Made by a program: the position numbers and the translations under genes. Of a DNA stretch of 64,000 nucleotides, positions 44,365 to 54,052 are shown in pieces. Source of the DNA: UBA6054 sp964522095 (lineage in GTDB: Bacteria > Planctomycetota > Phycisphaerae > Phycisphaerales > UBA1924); contig CAZFSO010000001.1 in the NCBI GenBank assembly GCA_964522095.1, forward strand, positions 1 through 64,000, in the 5' to 3' direction. The notes beneath the pieces were generated by a model, which saw nothing but the letters and a program-made list of their open reading frames with translations, did not search any database and had not been told where the DNA came from. How positions within the stretch are numbered: position 1 is the first letter of the stretch; every line of letters starts with the position of its first letter.

Positions 44365-44702
44365 ACAACATGGACCAATGCATCAAGGACTGCGGCGACT
44401 GCGCGGTGATCTGCTCGAAGTGCGCCCCGCACTGCCTGGACATGGGCGGCGAGCACGCGTCGCGCGAGCACCAGAACGCCATGCATGATTGCGCGGCGAT
44501 CTGCGGCATGGCCGTGAGTTTCATGGCCCGGGGCTCGGCCCACGCGGCGCAGTTCTGCGGCGTGTGCGCCGATGTGTGCCGGGCGTGCGCCGAGTCGTGC
44601 GGCCGGCTGGCTGAGGGTGACGAGATGATGACCGAGTGCGCCCGGACCTGCGAGCGGTGCGCCAAATCGTGCGAGGAGATGGCCGGGGCGTCGAGCCGGT
44701 GA
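44358..44702 (+). CDS. Cys-rich four-helix copper-storage-like protein (DUF326)
   Basis: A 114-residue protein with 17 cysteines, mostly as CxxxC and CxxC pairs along helices: MDQCIKDCGDCAVICSKCAP, MHDCAAICGMAVSFMARG, QFCGVCADVCRACAESC and MTECARTCERCAKSCEEM. This is the pattern of cytosolic copper storage proteins (Csp3/DUF326), whose four-helix bundle binds many Cu(I) ions through inward-facing cysteines. There is no signal peptide, so a cytosolic location is inferred. The ATG at 44358 follows ggaaagagcgtc. No copper exporter or CueR/CopY-type regulator is nearby. It converges with aspS, four bases between stops. Confidence 0.88.
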   Translation: MPHNMDQCIKDCGDCAVICSKCAPHCLDMGGEHASREHQNAMHDCAAICGMAVSFMARGSAHAAQFCGVCADVCRACAESCGRLAEGDEMMTECARTCERCAKSCEEMAGASSR

Positions 44703-44705
44703 GCG

Positions 44706-46514
<1,809 letters not shown>

Positions 46515-46599
46515 CGGGGTTCGCCTTCCTGGATCACCGCGGCGGGGCGCTGCTCGGGCGGCGGCCCTGCCGGGGCGGGGATGGTAGGCGGGAGGCGTC

Positions 46600-46614
46600 A
46601 AAACCCCGTCGGGG
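46600..46614 (-). terminator. Probable rho-independent terminator of the SDR gene
   Basis: On the minus strand this reads ccccgacggggtttt: a short G/C stem followed by four T, 12 bases past the SDR stop. The stem is short (4-5 bp). Confidence 0.45.
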
Positions 46615-46626
46615 CCATGGCCCGGG

Positions 46627-47328
46627 TCACCATGCCAGGGGCTCGCCGTCGAAGTTGAGGAAGGCGCCGGTGGTGGCGATGGACTGCTTCTCGACGGTGT
46701 CGAGGATGGCGGCGGCGGAGGCGTCGGGGGTGAGTTTGGCGTTCGGGCCGCCCATGTCGGTCTGGACCCAGCCGGGGTGGATGGCGATGCAGGTGACGCC
46801 GCGGGCCTTGAGTTCGTTGGCCAGCAGGGCGTGGGCCATGTTCAGGGCGGCCTTGGACGAGTGGTAGGCGATGTTGCCGGTGCTGGCGCTCTCGACGACG
46901 TGGGCGATGCTGCCCATGATGCTCGACACGTGGACGACCGTCTTGCGCTGCGAGGCCTCGACCAGCGGGAGCAGGGCGCGGGTGACCAGCAGGGGGCCGA
47001 TCGAGTTGGTCTTCAGGCAGGCGAGGTAGGCGTCGGGGTCGAAGTCGGCCAGGTTCTTGGCGTCGGCGGGCGAGACGCCGGCGTTGTTGATCAGGACGTC
47101 GATCGGTGTGCCGTCCAGGGTCTTGGCGAGCGCCTTGGCGGAGGCGTCCGAGTCAGCGTCCAGGCGTTCAACGCGGACCGCGCCGGCGGGGCCGGTGACG
47201 GCCTTGAGTTCCGCGGCGGCGTCGGGGTTGCGGGCGGTGGCGATGACGCGGTGGCCGCGCCGGGCGGCTTCACGAGCGAGGGCGAGCCCGACGCCGCGGT
47301 TGGCGCCGGTGATGAGGGTGGTGGTCAT
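46627..47328 (-). CDS. SDR-family oxidoreductase (C-factor/sniffer-like)
   Basis: A 233-residue short-chain dehydrogenase: cofactor loop TLITGANRGVGLALAREAAR, INNAGVSP, catalytic serine in VVHVSSIMGSIA, catalytic YHSSK and HPGWVQTDMGGPNAKL. This last motif and the overall length match the sniffer/C-signal carbonyl-reductase group of SDRs rather than the fatty-acid reductases. Substrate unknown. The ATG at 47328 is behind acggaggacccc; the longer frame to 47379 runs into a dispersed repeat. It lies downstream of the thiolase on the same strand, 75 bases apart, with the repeat between them. Confidence 0.85.
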   Translation of the reverse strand: MTTTLITGANRGVGLALAREAARRGHRVIATARNPDAAAELKAVTGPAGAVRVERLDADSDASAKALAKTLDGTPIDVLINNAGVSPADAKNLADFDPDAYLACLKTNSIGPLLVTRALLPLVEASQRKTVVHVSSIMGSIAHVVESASTGNIAYHSSKAALNMAHALLANELKARGVTCIAIHPGWVQTDMGGPNAKLTPDASAAAILDTVEKQSIATTGAFLNFDGEPLAW

Positions 47329-47342
47329 GGGGTCCTCCGTCG

Positions 47343-47395
47343 GTGGCGCAGGCTGGTGCCTGTGCATTGATCTGGACACAGGCGGGACGCCTGTG
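47343..47395. repeat. Dispersed repeat, family 2 (two palindromic units)
   Basis: gcgcaggctggtgcctgtgc (about 47346-47365) and cacaggcgggacgcctgtg (47377-47395) are two neighbouring palindromes sharing the caggc/gcctg arms. Relatives occur at 12823 and, in part, near 28745. Confidence 0.7.
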
Positions 47396-47403
47396 CCACC
47401 GGT

Positions 47404-48600
47404 TCAGGCGACTTCGATCGCCATCGCCACCGAGTTCCCGCCGCCCAGGCACAGGGCCGCGACGCCCTTCTTGCCCCCGGTCCGCTTCAACTGGTGGATC
47501 AGCGTGGTCAGCACGCGGGCCCCCGACGCACCGATCGGGTGGCCCAGCGCCACGCCGCCGCCGCAGACGTTCAGGCGGTCCTCGCTGATCTTCAGTTCGC
47601 CGATGTTGCAGAGGACCTGCGCGGCGAAGGCCTCGTTGATCTCGAAGAGGTCGACGTCGCCGGCCTTCCAGCCGGCCTTGTCGAGCACGCCGGCGACGCC
47701 GGTGATGGGGGCGGCGAAGATGTCCTTGGGGTCCACGCCCGAGGTGTGGTAGGCGACGATCCGGGCCATGGGCTTGAGGCCGAGTTCGCCGGCCTTGGTC
47801 TCGGACATGACGACCGTGGCGGCGGCGCCGTCGGAGATCTGCGAGGCGTTGCCGGCGGTGACGGAGCCGTCCTTGGTGAAGGCGGCGCGCAGTTTGGCGA
47901 GGGTCTCGGCGCTGGAGCCGGGGCGGACGCCCTCGTCGGCGGACACGCCGCCCTCGGGGCCGGGGTTCTTGCGGTTGCCGACCTGCTCGCCGGTCAGGGG
48001 GACGATCTCGGCGTCGAACCAGCCCTGCTTCTGGGCGTTCTCGGCGCGGTTGTGGCTCTGGGCGCTGAAGCGGTCCTGGTCCTCGCGGGTCACGCCGTAC
48101 TTCTTCGCGATGTGGTCGGCGGCGTCGCCCATGGGCCAGCACTCGAAGGCGCAGCGCAGGCCGTCGTGGGCCATGTGGTCTTCCATCTGGGCGGGTCCGT
48201 ACTTGACGCCCGCGCGGAGGTGGGCGAAGTGGGGGGCGAGGGTCATGTTCTCCATGCCGCCCGCGACGACGCAGTGGTTGTCGCCGGCCTTGATGGACTG
48301 GGCGGCCATCATGACGGCCTCCAGGCCGGAGCCGCAGACCTTGTTGACGGTCTTGGCCGAGATCGTGGAAGGCAGCCCGGCCTTGAGGGCGGCCTGGCGG
48401 GCGGGGTTCTGGCCGAGCCCGGCCTGCAGGACGCAGCCCATGACGCACTCGTCGATCTGGTCCTTCGCGGCCGGGGCGTCGGCGAGGGCGGCCTGGATGG
48501 CGAACGCGCCGAGTTGCGGGCTGGGGACGCTGGACAGGCCGCCGAAGAACTTGCCGATGGGGGTGCGGCGGGCGGCGACGATCACGGGCTGGCTCGGCAT
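47404..48600 (-). CDS. Thiolase (acetyl-CoA C-acetyltransferase)
   Basis: Condenses or cleaves acyl-CoA units. 398 residues. It has VIVAARRTPIGKFFGGLSS, the nucleophilic cysteine in KTVNKVCGSGLEAVMMAAQS, VAGGMENMTLAPHF, the NEAF motif in LFEINEAFAAQVL, GHPIGASGARVL and the C-terminal catalytic cysteine in ALCLGGGNSVAM. This is the biosynthetic/degradative acetoacetyl-CoA thiolase layout. The ATG at 48600 (MPSQPVIVAARRT) has gagggag upstream; the frame continues further but without homology. No hydroxyacyl-CoA dehydrogenase or phaB is adjacent, so polyhydroxyalkanoate versus beta-oxidation use is open. Confidence 0.92.
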   Translation of the reverse strand: MPSQPVIVAARRTPIGKFFGGLSSVPSPQLGAFAIQAALADAPAAKDQIDECVMGCVLQAGLGQNPARQAALKAGLPSTISAKTVNKVCGSGLEAVMMAAQSIKAGDNHCVVAGGMENMTLAPHFAHLRAGVKYGPAQMEDHMAHDGLRCAFECWPMGDAADHIAKKYGVTREDQDRFSAQSHNRAENAQKQGWFDAEIVPLTGEQVGNRKNPGPEGGVSADEGVRPGSSAETLAKLRAAFTKDGSVTAGNASQISDGAAATVVMSETKAGELGLKPMARIVAYHTSGVDPKDIFAAPITGVAGVLDKAGWKAGDVDLFEINEAFAAQVLCNIGELKISEDRLNVCGGGVALGHPIGASGARVLTTLIHQLKRTGGKKGVAALCLGGGNSVAMAIEVA

Positions 48601-48701
48601 CAGGACAGCTCCCTCGGGCTGGGTGTTTTCCGGGTGCGGCGCCCGCGAATCGCTGGGGCGGGGGCCGGGAACCGATGGTAGGTTTGGTGTTGTCCGGAGA
48701 G

Positions 48702-48719
48702 GCGGGCGGGAAGCCCGTC
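48702..48719. repeat. Degenerate family 1 palindrome
   Basis: gcgggcgggaagcccgtc is a diverged copy of the family 1 core, in the divergent gap between thiolase and the EamA gene. Confidence 0.5.
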
Positions 48720-48747
48720 CCGGCGTGCTCCGGCGTGGGAGGTGAGC

Positions 48748-49248
48748 ATGGGCGTGCTGTTCGCGGTGCTGGCGGGGCTGTGCTGGGGGATCGGTGAGGT
48801 GTGCGCCAAGGCGGTGCTGCACACGGGCAAGGTCGGGCCGTTCATGGCGGTGGCGGTGCGGACCTCGATCGCGCTGCCGCTGATCTGGCTGGCGTTCGCG
48901 ATGGCCCACCGGGCGGCTCCGGCGGGCGCGGGCAAGGGGTTCGCCGGGGCGCTGACGGGCCGGGAGTGGCTGCTGCTGATCGTGGGGTCGGGCGTGGTGG
49001 CCGGGGCGGCGGCGATGGTGTGCTTCTACGTGTCGATCAGCCTGGGGGAGGTGTCCAGGATGAAGCCCATCGCGTTCACGGTGGCGCCGGTCGCGGCGGT
49101 GGTGCTGGGGGCGCTGTTCCTGGGCGAGGCGATGACCGCCCGCAAGGCGCTGGCGGTGGCGCTGGTGGTTGCGGGGGTGCTGCTGCTGGCGACCGGGGCG
49201 CCCGGCGGGGGTCGGTTGCCGGCGCCGGCAAGCGGCACGGGGTCATGA
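48748..49248 (+). CDS. Half-size EamA/DMT-family transporter
   Basis: A 166-residue membrane protein with about five hydrophobic segments: MGVLFAVLAGLCWGIGEVCA, FMAVAVRTSIALPLIWLAFA, LLLIVGSGVVAGAAAMVCFY, VAPVAAVVLGALFLGEAMTA and LAVALVVAGVLLLATGAP. This is one EamA repeat, as in small multidrug-resistance-like or dimeric DMT transporters. It differs from the usual ten-segment form by being a single repeat. Substrate unknown. The ATG at 48748 lies behind gggaggtgagc; a GTG two codons earlier overlaps the ribosome site. A hairpin follows the stop. Confidence 0.82.
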   Translation: MGVLFAVLAGLCWGIGEVCAKAVLHTGKVGPFMAVAVRTSIALPLIWLAFAMAHRAAPAGAGKGFAGALTGREWLLLIVGSGVVAGAAAMVCFYVSISLGEVSRMKPIAFTVAPVAAVVLGALFLGEAMTARKALAVALVVAGVLLLATGAPGGGRLPAPASGTGS

Positions 49249-49253
49249 AAGAG

Positions 49254-49280
49254 CGATGCCCCGGGTGGCCCGGGGCATCG
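49254..49280. terminator. Strong hairpin between convergent genes
   Basis: Arms cgatgccccggg and cccggggcatcg pair perfectly over 12 bases around tgg. On the minus strand it is followed by ctctttc, so it best serves the PEP-CTERM-like gene, and it may also stop transcripts from the EamA gene. Confidence 0.7.
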
Positions 49281-49305
49281 CGTGGATCGCGGGGAATGGT
49301 TGCGA

Positions 49306-50013
49306 TCAGGCGCGCGAGCGGCGCTTGAAGGCGCGGACGCCGGCGACGGCGCCGAGGGTGCCCAGGCCGGCCCAGGCGGCCGGGGGCAGGGGCACGATGG
49401 CGATGTTGGACGAGCCGAGCCAGCCCGTGGTGGTGTCGATCGCGCCGGAGTTGTGGTAGCGCTTGATGAAGTCGATCTCGTCGTTCTCGATGGCCGCGAC
49501 CAGGTCGGGCAGCGAGAAGTTGCCGTCGTGCGAGAAGGTGACGGACAGGTTCTCGCCGGCGTCGAGGCCGTACTCGGCGTCGATGCTGGTCATGCCGAAG
49601 AACGAGCCGCTCCAGGTGGGGGTTCCGCCGGGGATGCTGGCGTTCTGTCCGGGGCGCTGGGTCTGGGCGTGTCCCTGGTCGGTGTTGAGCGCGCCCTGGA
49701 AGGGGTCAAGGCCGGGGACGTGGAGCGAGGCTCCGGTGTTGGGGGAGACGAAGCGGACGCCGTCGCTGTGCGAGATCGACGCGGCGCCGAGCCCGGCCAG
49801 CGCGGTTCCGGCTTCGATGTAGAAGCCGGTCATGACGGTCCCGGGCGTGTTGTTCTGGAAGGTGATGGTGAAGGTCGAGGCGTCCGCGGTCAGGGTGGCC
49901 TGCGAGTTCAGGCCGGCGATGACCGGGCTGCCGGCGACGTACGCGAACTGGACGTTTTCGGCCGTGGCCGCGCCGGCGGCGAGCGCCAGCGTCAATGAGA
50001 TCGTGCGAATCAT
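49306..50013 (-). CDS. Secreted protein with PEP-CTERM-like sorting signal
   Basis: A 235-residue exported protein. Signal peptide MIRTISLTLALAAGAATA, then a beta-rich body (QATLTADASTFTITFQNN; GENLSVTFSHDGNFSLPDLV) with no recognised enzyme motif. The C-terminus IVPLPPAAWAGLGTLGAVAG plus VRAFKRRSRA has the tripartite form of PEP-CTERM signals: a short P-rich motif (PLPP in place of PEP), one membrane segment and a basic cluster. Such proteins are handled by exosortase and anchored or released at the cell surface. No exosortase gene is in the window. Ribosome site agaggagaacagatc, a readable promoter and a terminator flank it, so it is a single-gene transcription unit. Confidence 0.82.
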   Translation of the reverse strand: MIRTISLTLALAAGAATAENVQFAYVAGSPVIAGLNSQATLTADASTFTITFQNNTPGTVMTGFYIEAGTALAGLGAASISHSDGVRFVSPNTGASLHVPGLDPFQGALNTDQGHAQTQRPGQNASIPGGTPTWSGSFFGMTSIDAEYGLDAGENLSVTFSHDGNFSLPDLVAAIENDEIDFIKRYHNSGAIDTTTGWLGSSNIAIVPLPPAAWAGLGTLGAVAGVRAFKRRSRA

Positions 50014-50046
50014 GATCTGTTCTCCTCTGGGTCCTCTTCAGGCCTC

Positions 50047-50075
50047 ATTAAAGCGGATACCGGACCTCAAGGCAA
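50047..50075 (-). promoter_or_regulatory. Sigma-70-type promoter of the PEP-CTERM-like gene
   Basis: On the minus strand ttgcct (50075-50070), a 17-base spacer and tttaat (50052-50047) form a good -35/-10 pair, 33 bases before the ATG. Just upstream (about 50093-50113) the plus strand reads ctaaa ... tttag as an A/T-rich inverted repeat, rare in this GC-rich window. Confidence 0.55.
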
Positions 50076-50182
50076 CGGAAAATGGGGAGTTTGGGCTAAA
50101 TGAAGGATTCTTTAGTCGTGTCTACAGCGGGAGATGCGCAAGAACGGTCGCGGCGGGCGTGCGCCGTGCGAAGGCTGAGGGG

Positions 50183-50196
50183 AACCCCTCGGGGTT
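50183..50196 (-). terminator. Small hairpin after cinA
   Basis: aacccctcggggtt has 6-base complementary arms around tc, 26 bases beyond the cinA stop. It overlaps gaggggaacccctc, so alternative pairings exist. No T run follows, so function is uncertain. Confidence 0.3.
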
Positions 50197-50221
50197 GTGA
50201 CCGCCGTGCGCCCTGACGGCG

Positions 50222-51508
50222 TTATTCGGACTGTCCGAGAAGGGGCGCGTCGGCTCCGGTCAGGGCGATGCGCAGCATGCCCAGGGCGGTGCTGGCGGAC
50301 CAGAGGCGGACCGCGTCGCGTCCGCCCCGGAAGAGGAAGCGGCGCACGTCGGGCGGGCGGTCTTCGGATGCGCGGGCGATCCAGACGGTGCCGACGGGCT
50401 TGCCGGGGACGGCGCCCGTGGGCCCGGCGATGCCGGTGATGGCCAGGGCGTGGGCGGCGCCGGTGCGCTGCAGGCCGCCCTCGGCCATCGCGAGGGCGAC
50501 CTCGCGCGAGACCGCGCCGCGGTGCTTGATGAGGTCGGGATCGACGCCGGCGAGGCTGGTCTTGAGTTCGTTGGTGTAGGTCAGCAGGCCGCCGGAGAAG
50601 ACGTCGCCCGCGCCGGAGAGGCGGGTGAGCATCTGGCCGAGCAGGCCCCCGGTGCATGACTCGACGGTCGCGACGGTGCCCTTGCGCTCGTGGAGCAGTT
50701 CGAAGACGGCCCGGACCAGGGCGAGGCCGTCGTCGTGCTCGTCGTGGTCGGCGAGCACGGCCGGGCCGAGGCGACGCTTGATCTCTGCGACCGTCTCGTC
50801 GAGCCGGGCTTCGGCCTCGGCGGGCGGGCCCGTGAAGCGCACGCGGCAGGTCACGATGCAGCCCGAGGCGGTCGTGCCGACCAAGGGATTGCGGGCGCGG
50901 TCCATCAGGTCGCCCAGGCGGGCGGCGACCGCCGACTCGCCCAGGCCAAAGGTCGGGACGAGGCGGGCGCGCACGACGCGGTCGCCGTCGGGCGTGATCG
51001 CGGGGGCCACGTCACGCTCGAACATGGGGCGCATCTCGCGCGGCGGGCCGGGCAGGCAGAAGACGCGGGCCGAGCCGAGGGCGAGGGAGAGGCCGGGTGC
51101 GGTGCCGTTGGGGTTGGGCAGGCAGCGGGCCGAGGCCGGCCGGAGGGCCTGCACGGCGTTGGTCTCGGGCATGGGCTCGGCGCGTCCGAGGAACCAGGCG
51201 CGGACGGCGGCCAATGCGCCGGGGTCCTCGACGAGTTCCTCGTTGAGCAGGCTCGCGAGCGCCTCGCGGAGGAGGTCGTCGGGCGTGGGGCCGAGCCCGC
51301 CGGTGGTGATGACGACGGACGCGGACGCCGCCAGTTCGCGCAGCGCGCGGGTGATGCCGGCGGCGTCGTCCCCGACGGTGCGGTGCTGGGCGACGCGGAT
51401 GCCCTGGTCGGTCGCGCGGGCGGCGATCCAGGCCGAGTTGGTGTCCGTGCGGTCGCCGGTCAGCAGTTCGTCACCGATCGCGAGGATGGAGAGGGTCGGC
51501 TCGGTCAT
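50222..51508 (-). CDS. cinA: CinA-family protein (nicotinamide-nucleotide amidase / damage-inducible)
   Basis: A 428-residue two-domain protein. The N-terminal molybdopterin-binding-like COG1058 domain has ILAIGDELLTGDRTDTNSAW, TTGGLGPTPDDLLREAL and FCLPGPPREMRPMF. The C-terminal CinA amidase domain has TVATVESCTGGLLGQMLTRL, GGLLTYTNELKTSLAGVD and ITGIAGPTGAVPGKPVGTVW. CinA proteins deamidate NMN in pyridine-nucleotide salvage and, in some species, are linked to competence. ATG at 51508 with no evident Shine-Dalgarno. hmgA lies upstream on the same strand, 72 bases away, with no functional link obvious. Confidence 0.93.
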   Translation of the reverse strand: MTEPTLSILAIGDELLTGDRTDTNSAWIAARATDQGIRVAQHRTVGDDAAGITRALRELAASASVVITTGGLGPTPDDLLREALASLLNEELVEDPGALAAVRAWFLGRAEPMPETNAVQALRPASARCLPNPNGTAPGLSLALGSARVFCLPGPPREMRPMFERDVAPAITPDGDRVVRARLVPTFGLGESAVAARLGDLMDRARNPLVGTTASGCIVTCRVRFTGPPAEAEARLDETVAEIKRRLGPAVLADHDEHDDGLALVRAVFELLHERKGTVATVESCTGGLLGQMLTRLSGAGDVFSGGLLTYTNELKTSLAGVDPDLIKHRGAVSREVALAMAEGGLQRTGAAHALAITGIAGPTGAVPGKPVGTVWIARASEDRPPDVRRFLFRGGRDAVRLWSASTALGMLRIALTGADAPLLGQSE

Positions 51509-51580
51509 GCGTGGATTGGAGGCGCGCGGCGACGCCCGCGTGGAGCGGGCGTCGCGGGGGGAACGGGATGTTGGAGCGGG

Positions 51581-52900
51581 TCAGTCCCAGGTGTTGGCCG
51601 TGCCGTTGGCGGCGGTCGCGGCGGGGCTGGCTTGGGGGTTGGGGGGGGAGGCGGGGCGGGCCTCGCCCGGGGCGTGGTGGTCGTGGCGCCAGGACTCTGG
51701 GTACTGGGGGTCGTCCATCTCGATGGCGGCCCGGGTGGGGAACATCGGGCGGAAGGTGTCGCACATCACGGCGAGTTCGTCGGTGTGCGTCTTGCCGAGC
51801 GAGGCTTCCACGGTGCCCGGGTGCGGGCCGTGGGGGATGCCCTGGGGGTGGACGGAGATCGATCCGGAGGTGATCCCGCGCCGGGCCTTGTAGTTGCCCT
51901 CGACGTAGTAGAGGATCTCGTCGGAGTCGATGTTGGAGTGGTTGTAGGGGACGGGGATGGCTTCGGGGTGGAAGTCGAGCAGGCGGGGGCAGAACGAGCA
52001 GATGACGAAGTTGTGGCCCTCGAAGGTCTGGTGGATGGGCGGGGGCATGTGGAGTTTGCCGACGATGGGGGCGAAGTCGTCGATGTTGAAGGTGTAGGGG
52101 TAGTAGCAGCCGTCCCAGCCGACGACGTCGAGTGGGTGGTAGGGGTAGACGTAGGAGTGCACGCGGTCGCGGGCCTTGATGCGGACCTCGAAGTCGCCCT
52201 TCTCGTCGAAGGTCAGGGGGAGTTCGGGGATGCTCAGGTCGCGCTCGCAGTACGGCGCGTGCTCGAGGAACTGGCTGGTCTGCTTGGAGAGGTAGCGGGG
52301 TGGCGGGACGATGTGGCTTGCGTTGGCGGTCTCGAAGCCGACGAACTTGCCGTAGGGCATCTCCTGCTTGGTGTAGCCGCCGAAGTCGTCGACGTCGGAC
52401 CCGTCGTCGGGGCGTTCGTCCATGACGATGGTGTAGATGGTGCCCTTGGGGATGACGAGGTAGTCCTTGCGTCGGATCCTGAGCGTGCCGAACATGGTGT
52501 GGCAGACGCCAGAGCCGTAGTGGAAGAACAGGCACTCGTCGCCCTGGCCGTTCTTGAAGTGGTAGGCCATGGGCTCGGCGGGGTTGCAGACGCTCATCTC
52601 GACGTCGGCGTTGCCGAAGAGCACCACGCGGCCGGTCACCGGGTCGCCCATCGGGCGCTGGTGCTGGGTCTTGGTGTGGCGCATGCGCATGACGTCCTGC
52701 TCGACGTACTCGGGCTTGGTCGAGTAGAGCGCCTTCCACCCGGAGACCTGGGTGGGGGGGTGGATGTGGTAGAGGGTCGAGGTGGGGCCGACGAACCCTT
52801 CGGTGCCGAAGAGTTCCTCGGAGTAGAGGGCGCCGTCCGGGCGTCGGAACTGGACGTGGCGTTTTTTGGGCAGGTTGCCCAGCGTGGTGTAGTACGGCAT
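51581..52900 (-). CDS. hmgA: Homogentisate 1,2-dioxygenase
   Basis: Opens the ring of homogentisate in tyrosine/phenylalanine breakdown. The 439-residue cupin-fold protein begins MPYYTTLGNLPKKRHVQF and has LFGTEGFVGPTSTLYHIHPP, YHFKNGQGDECLFFHYGSG, PFHPLD-like YPYHPLDVVGWDGCYYPYTF, the iron region VICSFCPRLLDFHPEAIPVP with NHSNIDSDEILYYVEGNY, and SVHPQGIPHGPHPGTVEASL. These provide the His/Glu ligands. The tail (~30 residues) is Pro/Ala-rich and not conserved. Start ATG at 52900 with gagga upstream. No maiA or fumarylacetoacetase is nearby. Confidence 0.93.
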   Translation of the reverse strand: MPYYTTLGNLPKKRHVQFRRPDGALYSEELFGTEGFVGPTSTLYHIHPPTQVSGWKALYSTKPEYVEQDVMRMRHTKTQHQRPMGDPVTGRVVLFGNADVEMSVCNPAEPMAYHFKNGQGDECLFFHYGSGVCHTMFGTLRIRRKDYLVIPKGTIYTIVMDERPDDGSDVDDFGGYTKQEMPYGKFVGFETANASHIVPPPRYLSKQTSQFLEHAPYCERDLSIPELPLTFDEKGDFEVRIKARDRVHSYVYPYHPLDVVGWDGCYYPYTFNIDDFAPIVGKLHMPPPIHQTFEGHNFVICSFCPRLLDFHPEAIPVPYNHSNIDSDEILYYVEGNYKARRGITSGSISVHPQGIPHGPHPGTVEASLGKTHTDELAVMCDTFRPMFPTRAAIEMDDPQYPESWRHDHHAPGEARPASPPNPQASPAATAANGTANTWD

Positions 52901-53239
52901 GGCACCGTCCTCGGACTTCCCCCGCCGGGGTGGGCCGCGCCGGGCCGGCGGGGGAGGGGGGTCTGGTCGGTCGACGCCGGGCGGGTTTTCCACCCCGCCC
53001 GCGGGCCCGTGCGGGCCCGGCCGACCCGTCATTCTAGCGGACGCGGGCCCGGAAAGCCCCGGTCTGGCCGCCAGGCCGCCTGTTGGAGATCGGCGGCCCG
53101 ATTGTCCGAAGGTAGGCCTTGGCCAGCGCGCGCAAAGAACGCGTGTAGAATGGCCACTGGCGCCGGGACGCGTCCCAGGCATTGATCCGATGGTTCGGTT
53201 GCGCCGGACCGCCCGGTGGGCGGCCGGCGGCGAGAAGGC
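52901..53239. other. Divergent intergenic region, hmgA / kinase-like gene
   Basis: 339 bases without a supported gene. It holds an inverted repeat gggcggg...cccgccc (52979-53000) and a second gggcccgtgcgggccc (53003-53018), both upstream of hmgA. Nearer the plus-strand gene is tagaat (53146-53151), a possible -10 box without a well-spaced -35. Confidence 0.55.
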
Positions 53240-54052
53240 GTGAACAGATTCGGGCCGTACAAGTTGATCCGTCCGCTCACCCCTGTCGACGGCTGGGAGC
53301 GATCCATCGCGCTGCACGAGCGCGACGACACCGACCACCTGGTCTACCGCCACCCGGCGGTGGACGGCTCGGAGCGTCGGCGCCTGCTGGCGGCGATCGA
53401 GCCGGTCGCGGGGGTGCGTCACCCTCACCTGCTGGAAATCAGCGCCTACAGCCTGGACGAGCAGGACCGGCTGTGCCTGGTCACGCCCTACACGGGCAAC
53501 CAGGAGGGGCTGCTGACGCTGGCCGACCTGGTGCGGCGCAAGAACGGGCGCCTTGAGGTGCCCGAGGCGGCGCGGTGCGTGCAGCACCTGCTCGAGGGAG
53601 TGGCCGCGGCGCGGGCGGCGGGGCTTTCCGGCGGGCCGGTCGAGGCCGACCGCGTTCAGGTGGACCGGCGTGGCTCGTTGCGGATCGAGTTGTACGGGCT
53701 CCCGCCCGCCGACCGGCGCGCCCGGGGCGTGTGCACCGCGGCCGACGAGGTGCGGGCGATCGCGGCCCTGGCGGTGTGGCTGCTGACCGGTCTCCAGCAG
53801 GACGTAGCGCCGACGCGGATCTCTCGGATCGCCGGGCGTCAGGCCCGCAACTGGGAGCCCTGGCTGGAGGCCGCGCTGGACCCGCTGGGTGGGTTTGAGT
53901 CGCCGGCCGAGGCGCTCGACGCGCTGCCGAACAGGGGCCGCGAGGTCGTGGACGTGCCGCAGGTGGTCGTCACGCCGGCCGCGACGGGCCGGTTCGCCGA
54001 CATGCTCCGGCGGTTCCGGCGTGCCCCGGGCGAGCGCACCCGCCAGGCCTGA
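53240..54052 (+). CDS. Protein-kinase-fold pseudokinase
   Basis: A 270-residue protein whose order follows a serine/threonine kinase: FGPYKLIRPLTP (start of lobe), LLAAIEPVAGVRHPHLLEIS (alphaC to beta4), DRLCLVTPYTGNQEG (hinge), AARCVQHLLEGVAAARAAGL (helix E). The catalytic HRDxKxxN loop is replaced by GLSGGPVEADRVQVD and DFG by ELYG; no glycine-rich loop or VAxK lysine is seen. It therefore looks unable to phosphorylate and may be a scaffold. GTG 53240 (VNRFGPYKL) is preferred on protein grounds; GTG 53216 is possible. Its stop TGA and the HEAT gene stop share the palindrome tgatca. Confidence 0.72.
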   Translation: MNRFGPYKLIRPLTPVDGWERSIALHERDDTDHLVYRHPAVDGSERRRLLAAIEPVAGVRHPHLLEISAYSLDEQDRLCLVTPYTGNQEGLLTLADLVRRKNGRLEVPEAARCVQHLLEGVAAARAAGLSGGPVEADRVQVDRRGSLRIELYGLPPADRRARGVCTAADEVRAIAALAVWLLTGLQQDVAPTRISRIAGRQARNWEPWLEAALDPLGGFESPAEALDALPNRGREVVDVPQVVVTPAATGRFADMLRRFRRAPGERTRQA

